From NCBI RefSeq assembly GCF_947172395.1, contig NC_069084.1:18663418-18727417 (forward strand): a DNA stretch of 64,000 nucleotides, written 5' to 3'. The notes beneath the pieces were generated by a model, which saw nothing but the letters and a program-made list of their open reading frames with translations, was not told the origin of the DNA and made no database searches. Below, piece after piece: positions 1-11,065 of the stretch (position 1 is its first letter; each line of letters opens with the position of its first letter). The DNA comes from Bicyclus anynana (lineage: Eukaryota; Arthropoda; Insecta; Lepidoptera; Nymphalidae). A program made the position numbers and the translations under genes.

Positions 1-220
1 CTAAAGTGGCAATGGGCAGGCCACATAGTTCGAATAGCCAATGGACGTTGGGATCCCAAGGTGCTGGAATGGCGAACGCGCACCGGAAAGCGCAATGTTG
101 GTCGACCCCCCACTAGGTGGACCGAAGACATCAAGCGGGTTGCAGGGAGCCGCAGGATGCTGGCGGCTCGAGACCGTTTTGTTTGAAAGTTCATGCAAGA
201 CCGGACGTCCACTGATGATG
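1..220 (+). mobile_element. LINE 3' end, (TGA)n-tailed family, cut by window edge
   Basis: Conceptual translation gives a degenerate copy of the C-terminus typical of RTE-like LINE polyproteins (KWQWAGHIVR, then VLEWR, GRPPTRW and DIKRVAG). It ends in GATGATG. Seven further copies occur in the window. Stops and missing pieces show it is dead. Confidence 0.7.
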
Positions 221-649
221 TGTGAGAAATAAATCTCTAGTGCCTATGGTGGAGTGGTCAGGCTGTGTTGCTTCGGTTCACGAGGTCTTGGGTACGAGTC
301 CTGTAGACCTAAGATCCGAGCCCCGAGATAGATAGGTATTTCGTGAAGAGAAAATGTCATTGTCGACCAATAGCGGCAGCATCGAAATTATCGTCCCCAT
401 CAAACTATAATCGTTGGCTCCCATTGCAACTAAAAAGAGATTTCCTTTTAATTCCACCGTTATTTGTTTACAATAATATCTCTTCGTCTTTTCGATGTCG
501 ATGGTTTTAAACCCCCGTACCTCGACACTGCTCCAACGCGAGTTGACTGGTATTGGGTTAAGTATGGATTAGTAACGATCACTAGCAGATGTTAATCATA
601 ATGCCAAGCTTTCTAATCTCTAACTTGAGTAACTGCTTCCAAAACGGAT

Positions 650-860
650 ATATCCTGGGTTCGATCCTCGGCTGGGCCGATTGTGGTTTTCCTTATTGGT
701 CCAGGGCTGGCTGGTGGTTGGGGTGGCTTCGGCCGTGGCTAGCTATAACCCTACCGGCAAAGACGTACCGCCAAGCGATTTAGCGTTTCGGTATGTCGTG
801 GAGAAACCGAAAGGGGTGTGGATTTTCATCATCCTCTTAACAAGTTAGCCCGCTTCCATC
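650..860 (+). mobile_element. SINE-A copy, 5' and 3' truncated
   Basis: Matches the full copy at 22261-22553. It starts in the tRNA-type B box (GGTTCGATCC) and runs through the conserved GTACCGCCAAGCGATTTAGC core. It ends before the A-rich tail. Confidence 0.8.
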
Positions 861-1231
861 TAGCTATCGTAGTGTTGTAAAATTACTAACCAATATGTAT
901 GAAAATGGGCTTTACGGAATGTGAAAAATGCGGCTATGATAGATTTGATGTTAATTAGGGATATTTAGTTAAAATTAGTGTATAGACCAGCTGCACCAAG
1001 GTCCATAAACGTTATTAGCTCTCTAGGCACGACGTGTACTACCAGCCTCCCAAATTCCCTATGTAGGCACCTACCTACTAAGAATTTCTTGGTAAAAATA
1101 AAAACTTGTTAGTTACCTATTACCTATTTTAATAGCCCGATCAAATACCTCTAAATAAGTACGTGTAACATTTTATAGAAAATAAAACTTCGGAAAAACA
1201 TACACGGGACCAAGATCATTATCACTACCTA

Positions 1232-1368
1232 CAGTTCGTGCGCTATAGCATGGTGCGGGTGACCGTTGCCTGTATGACGTTCATAATACGTACTATTACC
1301 GTGAATCGCGGCAAACTCACTAGAATGAAACGAACTGTCACCCGCACCATGCTACAGCGTACGAACTG
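1232..1368. mobile_element. Tc1/mariner-type MITE, 137 bp
   Basis: Terminal inverted repeats of about 32 bp begin CAGTTCG and end CGAACTG with two mismatches between arms. The element is flanked by TA on both sides (1230-1231 and 1369-1370), the target duplication of Tc1/mariner transposons. The roughly 73-bp centre has no coding capacity. Confidence 0.75.
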
Positions 1369-1571
1369 TAGACAGTAAGATTTAAAAAATCGCTACCAAA
1401 ACTCGCCAACACGCTTCGAAGCAGCATGGTGGGTTATCAGTAGTCATACTCGGCTCAACAGAAACCAATACCTACGTGTTCCGTCGAACAGTAACTTAGT
1501 TTGATAATGATAATCAAATAGATATGGGGATATGAAGGGGCTAATACGCAAATCATAAACGGAAACGCCTC

Positions 1572-1868
1572 TACCTAGCCCAGTGGTTATTACCTCTGCC
1601 TCTGATACCGGTGGGTGTGGGTTCGAATCCGGTCCGGGGCATGCACCTCCAACTTTTCAGTTGTGTGCATTTTAAAAAATTAAATATCACGCGAAAGAAA
1701 AACATCGTGAGGAAACCTGCAGACCAGAGAATTTTCTTAATTCTCTTTGCGTGTGTGAAGTCTGCCAATCCGCATTGGGCCAGCGTGGTGGACTATTGGA
1801 CTAACCCCTCTCATTCTGAGAGGAGACTCGAGCTCAGCAGTGAGCCGAATATGGATTGATAATGATGA
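1572..1868 (+). mobile_element. SINE-B, near full length
   Basis: Second SINE family. It has a tRNA-type head with A-box-like TAGCCCAGTGG and B box GGGTTCGAATCC. The body contains TCTGCCAATCCGCATTGGG and CCTCTCATTCTGAGAGGAG, and it ends with GATAATGATGA. It is the second-best copy after 51905-52221. Confidence 0.8.
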
Positions 1869-2758
1869 AACGGAAATGCTGGTGATGTCAGTGTACATGG
1901 CCGTTATTACATAACATCAGAGGATATTTGCCCTATGGTAGCGAAAAAAAAAATGTGCCGCAAAGGATACCCATATGGCAAGTTTGATGAAAATACCACG
2001 ACATATGGCAGCAGCTGCTGATAGCGTCTAGTTTGAATTTCGAACGTTACAAGGAACGCGTTCTGATTGGTCGCCCTTTATCAGCGGGGCCAGCGTGACC
2101 TAACGGTTGTTTGCGCCCACTGTTCCAGGTAAAATAATAATAAGCAGCTATATACCTACACAGCGCAGGTATGCTGTCATTTCAATCATATCTATTTACA
2201 TTATAGTGCCGATAAAAATGTTATGATTAGCTCAGTAAGTACCTGATGAAAAAATACTATCCAAATAGCTAAACTATGAGGGTTTGATACTTGATAGTAG
2301 TAGGTAACTTCCAAATTCAAATAGCGACCGGCAAACTGGCGAATTAACACGTGGAACGAAATAAACAGCAAAAAGTAGAATGAACTTTTAAAATCAAATA
2401 AATAATAACTTTGTACACATAAAAGTTAAGATATGAATTGGCATTATACTACAATACAAATCACAGTTTATCATAGTTACTTTCGTGTACGACCTTAGTG
2501 CAAAATTTCCTTTGGTAAAGAACGAGCATGCGCAAAGTTGAAAATCGAACGCGGCCACCACCCCATTTCGAACTTCGAATAGCAAATTAATCGTAATTTA
2601 CAATACAAATAAATAGGTACCCTATCAAAACTATTAACCACTTCTTTGTAATCGTAATTTCTTTTCTACCGCAGGTTGAATTTGAAAGAGTCACAAAATG
2701 CCGGCCGGTCGCATTCTCTACTTAATCACAACAAAAAACCAATAACTACGATATTTAC

Positions 2759-2815
2759 CTTGGCGCCGATCTGGTTTCCGCACTGTCCGGCCTGGATGTG
2801 TACGATTTCCCTCAT
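2759..2815 (-). CDS. Beta-tubulin gene C, first coding exon only
   Basis: The minus strand reads [19 protein letters not shown], the invariant first 19 residues of beta-tubulin, and is followed by a GTAAAT splice donor. This is exactly the exon 1 boundary of genes A and B. Transcription runs toward base 1, so the body must lie outside the window; no tubulin exon exists in 1-2758. The MRE(I) start is the known signal for co-translational tubulin mRNA autoregulation. Only three silent changes separate this exon from exon 1 of gene A, while gene B differs more and has Leu at position 7. It could instead be an orphan exon of a decayed copy. The intact donor and upstream promoter homology argue for a working gene. 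Confidence 0.85.
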
Positions 2816-3010
2816 TTTGTGATTTGTGAACTTAATAAATTACTTAACACTAATATATTTGTCTGCTCTGCAGTCCGCACGCTCCACGTACTTTCGTGGC
2901 TGGTTGAAGAATAGTCGGCGTTCGTTTCGGCGAGCTATCCACGAAAGCAGTGTATCGAATAGGGCTGTTCCGATAATAGTCGATAACTTTTGTCGCATTG
3001 CGACATCTCA
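2816..3010 (-). promoter_or_regulatory. Probable promoter and 5'UTR of beta-tubulin gene C
   Basis: About 190 bp upstream of the ATG is clearly homologous to 15872-16090 upstream of gene A, though non-coding. The most conserved piece is an inverted repeat, TGTCGCA-T-TGCGACA, at 2991-3005. Homology fades just beyond it. Conservation of non-coding sequence next to the start codon suggests retained promoter elements, but recent duplication alone could explain it. Confidence 0.5.
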
Positions 3011-4722
3011 AGTTGTCTTATTGCTTAAAATTGGTCTATTTTTATATATATTATTATATCGTTACTATATTTACAATGGATATTGTTAAAATAATTTTTT
3101 TTTAATTCGGTTTGTATTTGGATAAAATATGTAACTACAACATTATTAATAGTATTAGGTACTGTGCTACAATACTTTCTTGTGCTTCTGCAGTATTTTA
3201 TATAGCAAAGCTGCTCCAAATCGCTGCCAAGAATTGCTTACAATTATGTTTGAACGATATACCATTCTTGAAAATACATTTTGAAACGGGAACGATTTCT
3301 ATTTTTACAAAATTTTATGGAAACTTAAGACATGGTATTATGTTATATTTTTATCAAAGAATATGTACATTTTTTTATAAACGTCTGCTACTTCGTCCGC
3401 GTAATCGCGTGAAACTCGATATAAACTTTCAAACCCTATTTCCTGTAAATAGTTTTGCATGTTTTATATGTAATAAATTATAGTCCACTAATCATTTTAC
3501 AAAAAGATAACTTGAATCGTCAACGATTTATATAAAAAACTTCAACCAATTTTTAACTCTTTAGGTAGGTTTATATATATATACAGGAAGAATTTTTTTT
3601 TAGTACGGATATTTTTATATTTTGTACATAAACAAAATTTAATGAACACGTATTTTTTCTTTTTTTTTTTCATAAATAACAAAGTTATCGTTAGCTAAAG
3701 TTATTTACGTTTAAACAGAATTTGAGGGTCACCCTATCGCTGTACTAGGTAATAGGCAACTACAAAATCAGCTGGTAGGTAGGTTAGCGAGCGCCCGCGC
3801 CGAGGGCCGTTGACCTTTGTGCGTTTATTTTATTTTTGTTTGATACCTATTATTTTTATAATAATTAAAGGTCGTCACTTTTGAGCTGAGTACCGATATT
3901 CCTTTCATACTTTATTGGGCTTAGGGCCATGAATAATGCCTGAAGTGCATGCGTAATAATAATAATAAAAACTATGAACTTTCGATTGAAATAATGAAAT
4001 ACAAATGATGATTATTATTACGCAAACTTTTGCATTAAAGGCGTATTTAAAAAATTGTAATCAGCATATTTACATTAATCAATGATATCTACTTACTAAG
4101 TTTGTTTTTGTTAATTTGAAAATTTTAATCACTGTATTTTAACAATTCTTCGAAATGAAGTCCATTCCTATCAAGGCACAACCGAGCACGTTTTAATAAA
4201 ATTTTCATTTAGTTTATTTAAAACACTTGTTCCTCACATTAGGCACTGCGGGGTTCAGGATTCCTTGGGCTCGTGGCCTAGGAACACTCACTCGTACATT
4301 GTGCAAGCTGCACGAAGGCGTTCATTGCTGAGTAAATACACTCGCCCCATTTCGTAATAGTCGCGATTTGAAAATCCCGACATAGTAAATGCGCAAGCGA
4401 CGGCAGATTGTCTGTCACTGGTCGCCCATCGGCAATTCGGTAGGCGTCCTCAGGGATTTTTCGATCCCCTCACCTCTGCCACCCCCGTCAGTCGAAGCCG
4501 AAGCGATATGCCTACGGCCGGTATTTCTTTGTCGGCGTCTTACAAAGTGCCGCCAGCATTTGCGCAGTTTGTTTGGTAATGTGTCCATTATTTTGTTATT
4601 TCTGAGACATAAATTGATAAAAAAAAATTACATAAAATGTATCGAACTGTTTGTAGATTTATGTTCTATTAATGATACTGAACCACGAAAAAAAATATCG
4701 GTACTAAAGTCCGAATCACCCT

Positions 4723-4770
4723 GTATATATATATATATATATATATACGAAGCCATCTATGGCTTCGTAT
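4723..4770. repeat. (TA)n microsatellite joined to a short hairpin
   Basis: About 12 TA units run directly into a perfect 12-bp-arm hairpin (4745-4756 with 4759-4770, arm ATACGAAGCCAT, 2-base loop). The whole unit can fold as a cruciform. Confidence 0.8.
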
Positions 4771-5574
4771 TCTAATTTTCAGGATAATTATTCTAGAACT
4801 TGTTTTCGAATCTAGACTCTTTTTGCAAAGTACAATAAATTTGTTTTTATTAAAAAAAAACTTATATTTCTATCTCCTACATAATTCATGCAATTAGGGG
4901 GTAAAATAATAAACATTATATAATTAGAGTATTAAAAATTATACTTAATACATAAATAGTAATTTATCACATTACATTTATTATTAATATCAATTATCGA
5001 TATCGATACAGCCGCATCACTACTTAAAATACATACGCCATGATTGGCTAGAGTGGCCACTCCACTATCAATGCTACCAACGTGCTAAGCAAATGTTCTC
5101 AATCCCGTTTTATATCTTATTTATTTATATTTGAAAGAAATAAATATGACAACGTAATTATAAATTAACAACAAATTAATTTATTTAAGCATATAAAGCT
5201 AAAATGTCTCGATACCTAGTAGTTTTTGTTAAAATTGAAAACCTTTGCGCAGATGGTTCACGTCGTCAAGTTGGTATTGATCGCCGGCCGGCTGCGCGGC
5301 TGCGGCCTGTGCAGGGTCTGTGTGTGGGTGGGGTTTGGAATTCTGGGGCCAAAATAATAATCTAAATGAAAATAAATTTAAATATAAAATAAATAAAATA
5401 ATAATATATGTATTAGAAAAATTTTATGTAACATGATTTTAAATACGAAATACCTACTATTAAAAGGTATAATCATTAGTAATCAATTATTTTATTATTT
5501 ATGAAAAGAGGTCAACCAATTTAAGTATTTTATCTAGTACCACAGAATAAAGATGATCCAGAATGAGTCTATAC

Positions 5575-5938
5575 AAACAGTGTGGTGAAGCCGGTGCAAC
5601 CCATAAATACCCAAACGTCACGCGTCTCCTTGATATTCGCTCTATAGTATATTTTTTCATAATTTAAATTTCAAAATTTAACATTATCAACAATTACGTT
5701 AATTAATATAATAATCAATAATTACCAATAAAAATCTCCATCTTATTTCTTTAGTTTTTTTGAACAGTTTTAAAAATATTAAAAAAAAAAACCATTATCT
5801 TAAATAATTTTATAAATTACTGATGCGACGCTTCGTGTCGTACTGACTCGAGAATGTATTCGTTTTTGAATTTTGTATTTGGAGCGGCTACGACACCGTA
5901 GCGCTCCGTGCGCTCTATCTGCCTATTATTGTTTAATC
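5575..5938 (+). repeat. Dispersed repeat, copy 1
   Basis: Shares GACTCGAGA, GGCTACGACACC, GTGCGCTCT and CGTCACGCGTCTCCTTGA with the inverse of 8446-8750, in the same order. It is a dispersed repeat of unknown class; no clear terminal repeats are seen. Confidence 0.55.
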
Positions 5939-8445
5939 TGTACCTTGTACCTACTTAGAGGCTGAAATTATATTTTCTAGGTTTGGCTTTTTGACGGGTT
6001 ATAGTACGTAGGTAGACAGGTACTTAGAGTGTAGATGTACTTCTTTAGGCCCTAAGTTAGGCCTTACAAAGTGAAGCCCGTAATGTAGCCCTAAAGTTTA
6101 GGGCTACCTATCATGAGTTATAGGCACCTAAAAAAGAATTACTTTTACCTTACCGACTTAGAACTAAGTAGTTTTTTTTCTTTGCTTTCCTCATCTTTAA
6201 TTCACGGCCGATGGCTTATAGCTACTCGTACTACCAAAACGGACCTGAGTGAATTTACAATAGGTAAAATCCTAAGCCGACACTGTGATTGAACCCGAGA
6301 CCCTGTTAAGAACCACAGCATTAATAACTACGTCAGAATGTTCGATTGTCAACTTATTAAGACAAATGTAACGATAACTACCATAAGATGTAAATCCGTT
6401 GAGCGGTTTAAAAGATAGGTAGGTATGAGGTAATAAAGAATATTACACACATAGTTCTTGCAGTCGAGTAAAGAGGTAGGAACTTTTTTTTTAAATTGAC
6501 GTGAAGTTAACAAGTTGTACATATTGCAATAACTGCAAAATCACAACCATCTGTTCGACAAGAGAAATTCGCGTCATCGAGGCGCCGCGCGTCTGGTGGC
6601 CGTGGAGCGATGCTTGCTGTACATTGCTGGCTAATTCCTGAACGTATGATATAATTTATATTCTAGTTGCACAATAGCATGTCAGTAACGAGACAAATTT
6701 CGCTATGTGACCACAACGCGTTTTGAGCTATATTTCCGCTTACTGAGCGTAACATATATACCATAGATAGGTTCTAAAACGAAGTTAACGATTGAAACCT
6801 AAATGTAAGTTGTAGCTTCTCTGACTCAATAATTATACTAGAGAAAATGACCTCAAATTATCAGCGCTTCCCTGTCCACTGCGTATGACTTATCATAGTT
6901 TTAACTTAAGATATTCTTTGATTCTTCAGCTATCAAATGATATAATTACATTTTGGATAGATATGATAGTTACGTAGCAAACTGTATTTCCCGATTCTAT
7001 CGTAACATTCGTTTTTTTTGGAACGATACCCTACTATGGAAGTACCTAATTGTAAAGACGTATTTACGTCAAATATTGGAGAAAAGGAAAGACCAATTTA
7101 TTAGTATCTCAATTCAGGACGCAATCAACAACAAATAATTGTCCAATGTGACAATAAAATGTCATTGGTTTTAGGTACCTGAGATATTTGCAGTCAAAAA
7201 ATAATAAAGCAGCAATGTAAAGCATCCGTCTCTCTATGTACTAAGTTCAATATTATGGGCTTGTTATCCATATACCTATAGCAATACCTACCCACTGTTT
7301 CGTAAACAGTGACTCAGAGAACTTTCACGAATCGATCAACACCATATGAGACTAAAATGGCGCAGCGCAGGTTTTTTTAAAAGCTATTACAAGCTGTGGT
7401 CGACTAATGGGAACAGTGAAGCCTACAATGTACCTACCTATCTGATTACGGAGTCTGGGTCTACTAAATACTTAGTACTTTTATCAATATTTTTTTAGCT
7501 AAATTGAAAAAAGCCTAAATTGAAACCGAGTTTATAATGGGTTTAGCCCCACGTGTTACACTCTGCTTTTCAGTACGATTGCGAGAAAATAAAATAGTTT
7601 AGTACAATATTCAATGATTCATATTAATTGAAAATTAAATGTACAAAGTCTACAATTTTGGATATTAAGGGAGATGCTTTTACCCGGCAACATAATTTCC
7701 GACTCTTGTGAAGATAAATAATGACTATTTGAGGTAAACGTGGGAGATAATAGTTTAAAAAACTCCTTTCGTAAGTGAATCCATTCGTTGTTGTTTTCTC
7801 CACTTTACCTAGGTAGGTATTTAAGTAAATGCTTCTCGACTTTGATGGTAACAGATTGAAAATTTCATCCATCTCCAAATTAGGATCACCATTATCACTA
7901 GATGAAGACAACAATAACAATTAACCTTGAACAATATGTATGTTACGGTCACAAATTTACAATAAATTTCATTAAAAAAATCAAGTATGGATGATTCACG
8001 GCAATATTGTTTTTAAAATTCTCGCTTGTTAATTTTATTTTTCTTTCACGAGAAAAAGGCAAAGGTATTACACCGTACAGGATGTCCCATGTCTTCAATC
8101 TCGCTCTATTCGCAACTCAAACAAAAATTAAATAAAAAAATGAACGCATTCCACAGACAAGAACGCTGCGGTTCATTCTAATTTAAAGTTTTTTATTTAT
8201 TTTTCAAAACAATCAGGTCTTACCTATAATGATTCTATTTTCGAATAAAACCTCCTCCGTTTCATAGTAGGCTAGTGCTTGGCTAGTACTCGTAACAGAC
8301 AAGAATTAAAAAAAAACCAAATTACTTTAGCCCCTAGAGGCTAAAATGCTTGTTTAGCCCCGCTGTGAAGTGGTAATATGACAGTGTTTTTGAGCAAGAG
8401 TAGTGAAAAAGTACTTTTTGGTCTTTCATATTGATTTGAATAAAA

Positions 8446-8750
8446 TAGGCAGAGCGCACGGAATACGAAGTGACGAAGGTGTCGTAGCCGCTCTAAATAA
8501 AAAATTAATAAAAACAAATATTAACAAATACCTACAATCTCGAGTCAGTTTGTGTATGTAGATGTCAAGGAGACGCGTGACGTTTTTTTTATGACTTTCA
8601 AAATCAAAAAATCAAGATCAAAAATCATTTATTTCAAGTAGGCTCAGTTTACAAGCACATTTGACACGTCAGTTGACTATTTGTATTTTGTAAAGATTCT
8701 ACCACCGGTTCGGTTTCACAGACTTCACCACGCTACGTCTAAATAATCGT
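8446..8750 (-). repeat. Dispersed repeat, copy 2, with internal insertion
   Basis: Inverse copy of 5575-5938. Both ends match (GCAGAGCGCACGGA at the left, CTTCACCACGCTACG at the right). The middle is interrupted at about 8595-8710 by a fragment of another repeat (ATTTATTTCAAGTAGG to TCTACCACCGGTTCGG) that recurs at 21470-21560. Confidence 0.5.
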
Positions 8751-9595
8751 CGTCGTCCTGAGATATCGTGAGTAGGAGGTGGTAGAAGTCAAAATTTCAT
8801 TAAGTTTATAAATTAGAGAGAAGAGATTATTAGATGTAGGCATTTACATTGTTTATTTTTCATGTACAGAATTGACCTCTCTACAGATTTATTATTATAC
8901 CTATTTGTTTAAATAAGTAACTATCGAAGTTTAAAGCGCGACAGGCGCAAGTGAATGAAATTTAAATTATGACAATTGGCCACTTTTGTTCGCCTCAGGT
9001 ATCCACTACTAACACTACACACACTAACTTTTAAAAAATAAATAGACTACCTACTTATTTTATTTTTTATATCGATTATTCCAATACAAATGCTACCTAC
9101 CATTACAGTATACTTATATTGTACTGTGCTACCATTGGCCGTCAATTAATCGATTTCCGGTCTCACTATCTATTATTCTATCTAATGCCACACTCACACG
9201 ATCTAAACAATTTTAGTTTTCAGTATTGGTAATGGTCTGTTTACACTTCGTATCTACTCGTATGTATGACATAAGCCTGTTTTGACGAACTGACATCATT
9301 CTGCTGCTATCGCCGCCAGTTTGCCTTGAGCCTTCTAGCTGATGATTTACAGCGAATTTATTCATCCACTGCGCGCTAATAACGGGAACTGTGGAGCTCT
9401 AACAAAATGGCTGCTTGTGTGCATTTCTAAATATAAATTATGATGTCAAGTGACGATGAGTTAAGTGGCTATGCCCCTAAACAAAATCTATAATTTTCAT
9501 TGTAATATAATAAATTCAGCCAAATCTAATTGAAAGTTGTCTTTTTTTGCTGTGATTTTACAAACCTGTAGAAATCAGATTCTTACAGACGTATT

Positions 9596-9735
9596 ATAGC
9601 GGGTGGCCGTGCCCACACTAGAATGGACCTGTGCCCACCCTAGGATTCTGGCCTACCGATATGGAATTCTTCTAGGATAATAGACTTGATGTTGGGGGCC
9701 AGGCCCACCCTAGGAAATAATCCTAGATACGCCAA
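9596..9735 (+). repeat. Dispersed repeat carrying TGCCCACCCTAGGATTCTGG-like core
   Basis: Shares CCCACCCTAGGATTCTGG, CTACCGATAT, AGAATTC and AATAATCCTAGATACGC in order with 43713-43832. GC-rich against its surroundings. Class unknown. Confidence 0.6.
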
Positions 9736-9835
9736 TGCAAATTCTAGAGTTCGTTAACAGGAATAAAGAGATAGAATATAGATACCTAACTACTTAACTT
9801 TTTTATTTTATTCTTAAATTAAGTACATTATTCTG

Positions 9836-9841
<6 letters not shown>

Positions 9842-9872
<31 letters not shown>
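9842..9872. repeat. (TA)n microsatellite
   Basis: About 15 uninterrupted TA units. Confidence 0.9.
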
Positions 9873-10452
9873 TAATTCTTGTGTGGAGATGAAAGCAGAT
9901 CAGTTATAATTAGATTTGTCATTTCTTTAGAAGACTAGGGTAAAGGACCCAATAATCAGCCCCGCACCAGTAGTCAGTCTTTATGCTTTAGAGATGATTT
10001 ACTTATAAATAGTGTTGAAATTAGTTTAGTTTATGGAAAATTGCCATAATTTTTTTTTATTTATAATTTCAACATAATTATACTATTTTGTTGATTTTTG
10101 TAGAAAATCAAATATATACTTAACCTTTCAGAAAAAAAAGTTATTGTTTTTAAGTAGTACCCTACCTACATATATTTTTATTTGTGCCAACAGATCGTTC
10201 TTGAATAACATTAGGTCATCATTATCTTCAAATGTTTGGTTTTTGAGTCATAAATCAGTTATCATAATTATTATGTTAGAAATAATCCGTAGATTAATGT
10301 TTTTGGTATATTTTTAATAACAAAGTTAATAACGCTATTCTTTATCAATTCTCATTATTACTAGATAGGTATGATGGGGATGTAAATAACACAAAGTTAT
10401 AAATAAAACTTTTTTTTTATAAACTTACTTTAAAATTATGTTCGAAATAATT

Positions 10453-10458
10453 TTTAAT
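10453..10458 (-). terminator. Candidate polyadenylation signal of beta-tubulin gene A
   Basis: ATTAAA on the minus strand about 610 bases past the stop. The same hexamer is conserved in the homologous 3' flank of gene B (23784-23789). Of the extra length in gene A, about 300 bases come from the insertion at 10589-10885. Confidence 0.3.
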
Positions 10459-10588
10459 CATAATAAACCTGTTATTAAAGCCGACATAACGTTTGGTCTA
10501 AACTTAATAATTCAATAATAATTCATAAAATATGTATACGATCAGCCTTTTGCATTTCAGAACTTACACTCAATGAGGCTTGCTGGAA

Positions 10589-10885
10589 ACATTTTTAGTG
10601 ACAGCGCGTGACGATATCACTGCATCCATCCTTCTAGAAGACTTCTAGAAGTGAGGCGAATATTCCAGGTACTCGTATACTCCAGCATAAAATGTTTGTG
10701 AATTGTCCAATATCCGGGCAAACATAGAGGACCATCAGATAATTTTACAATTCTACATTTGAATGATGTCTGTTTTACGGACTGTATACTTAGTCTTCTT
10801 GCGTGTAAGGAGTAAAGGGCTCCATTGATAGCTTGCAGCCACTGGGGTCTAGTCCTTGAGTGTAATGTCGTGTAACGTGCTGGAA
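10589..10885. mobile_element. 297-bp insertion in the 3' flank of gene A, class unknown
   Basis: The 3' flanks of genes A and B align on both sides of this block, but B lacks it. The block is bounded by direct repeats TGCTGGAA (10581-10588 and 10878-10885), where B has one copy of the site. This is the pattern of a transposon insertion with an 8-bp target duplication. A 90-codon minus-strand open frame inside (10617-10889) resembles nothing I recognise. Confidence 0.5.
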
Positions 10886-11065
10886 TCACGCGGAATGTAT
10901 TATTTTAAACGTTTGCACATTTAATTATCTTCATCTAAATTTGTTTAGTCGTGCATTCTGTTAAAAATTAGCAAGCATATCTTTATGACAGTATAGGAAT
11001 CTTTAATGTTACGAGTGTAACGTGAGTCAATAATGGCATGTATTTTGTCGCGTTATGGCCAACTA

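Larger units (their letters stand above)
1..2758 (-). other. Partial intron 1 of beta-tubulin gene C
   Basis: This stretch follows the splice donor of the gene C first exon and contains no host exon that I can see, so it is read as the 5' part of an intron that continues past base 1. It holds a LINE tail, two SINEs and a mariner-type MITE, listed separately. Stretches near 2030-2120 and 2340-2400 resemble 14625-14720 and 15385-15440 in the gene A intron, supporting common descent of the two introns. Bases 240-300 look like another degraded tRNA-type head. The rest is AT-rich and unremarkable. Confidence 0.6.
3011..10452. other. Intergenic region between gene C promoter and gene A 3' end
   Basis: Roughly 7.4 kb of AT-rich DNA with no host gene I can support. 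The longer open frames (3112-3483, 4389-4775, 7624-7920) have low-complexity or repeat-derived translations. It holds dispersed repeats and microsatellites listed separately. Near 3390-3430 there is a remnant of the repeat carrying ACTTCGTCCGCG. Around 6270-6340 a reversed B-box-like motif suggests a degraded SINE head. Confidence 0.6.

Noticed and set aside
3112..3483. 123-codon plus-strand frame
   Set aside because: AT-rich composition, no domain, and it overlaps a dispersed-repeat scrap (ACTTCGTCCGCG at about 3395).
4389..4775. 128-codon plus-strand frame
   Set aside because: Ends in a (TA)n microsatellite that gives a repetitive Ile-Tyr tail; no family resemblance.
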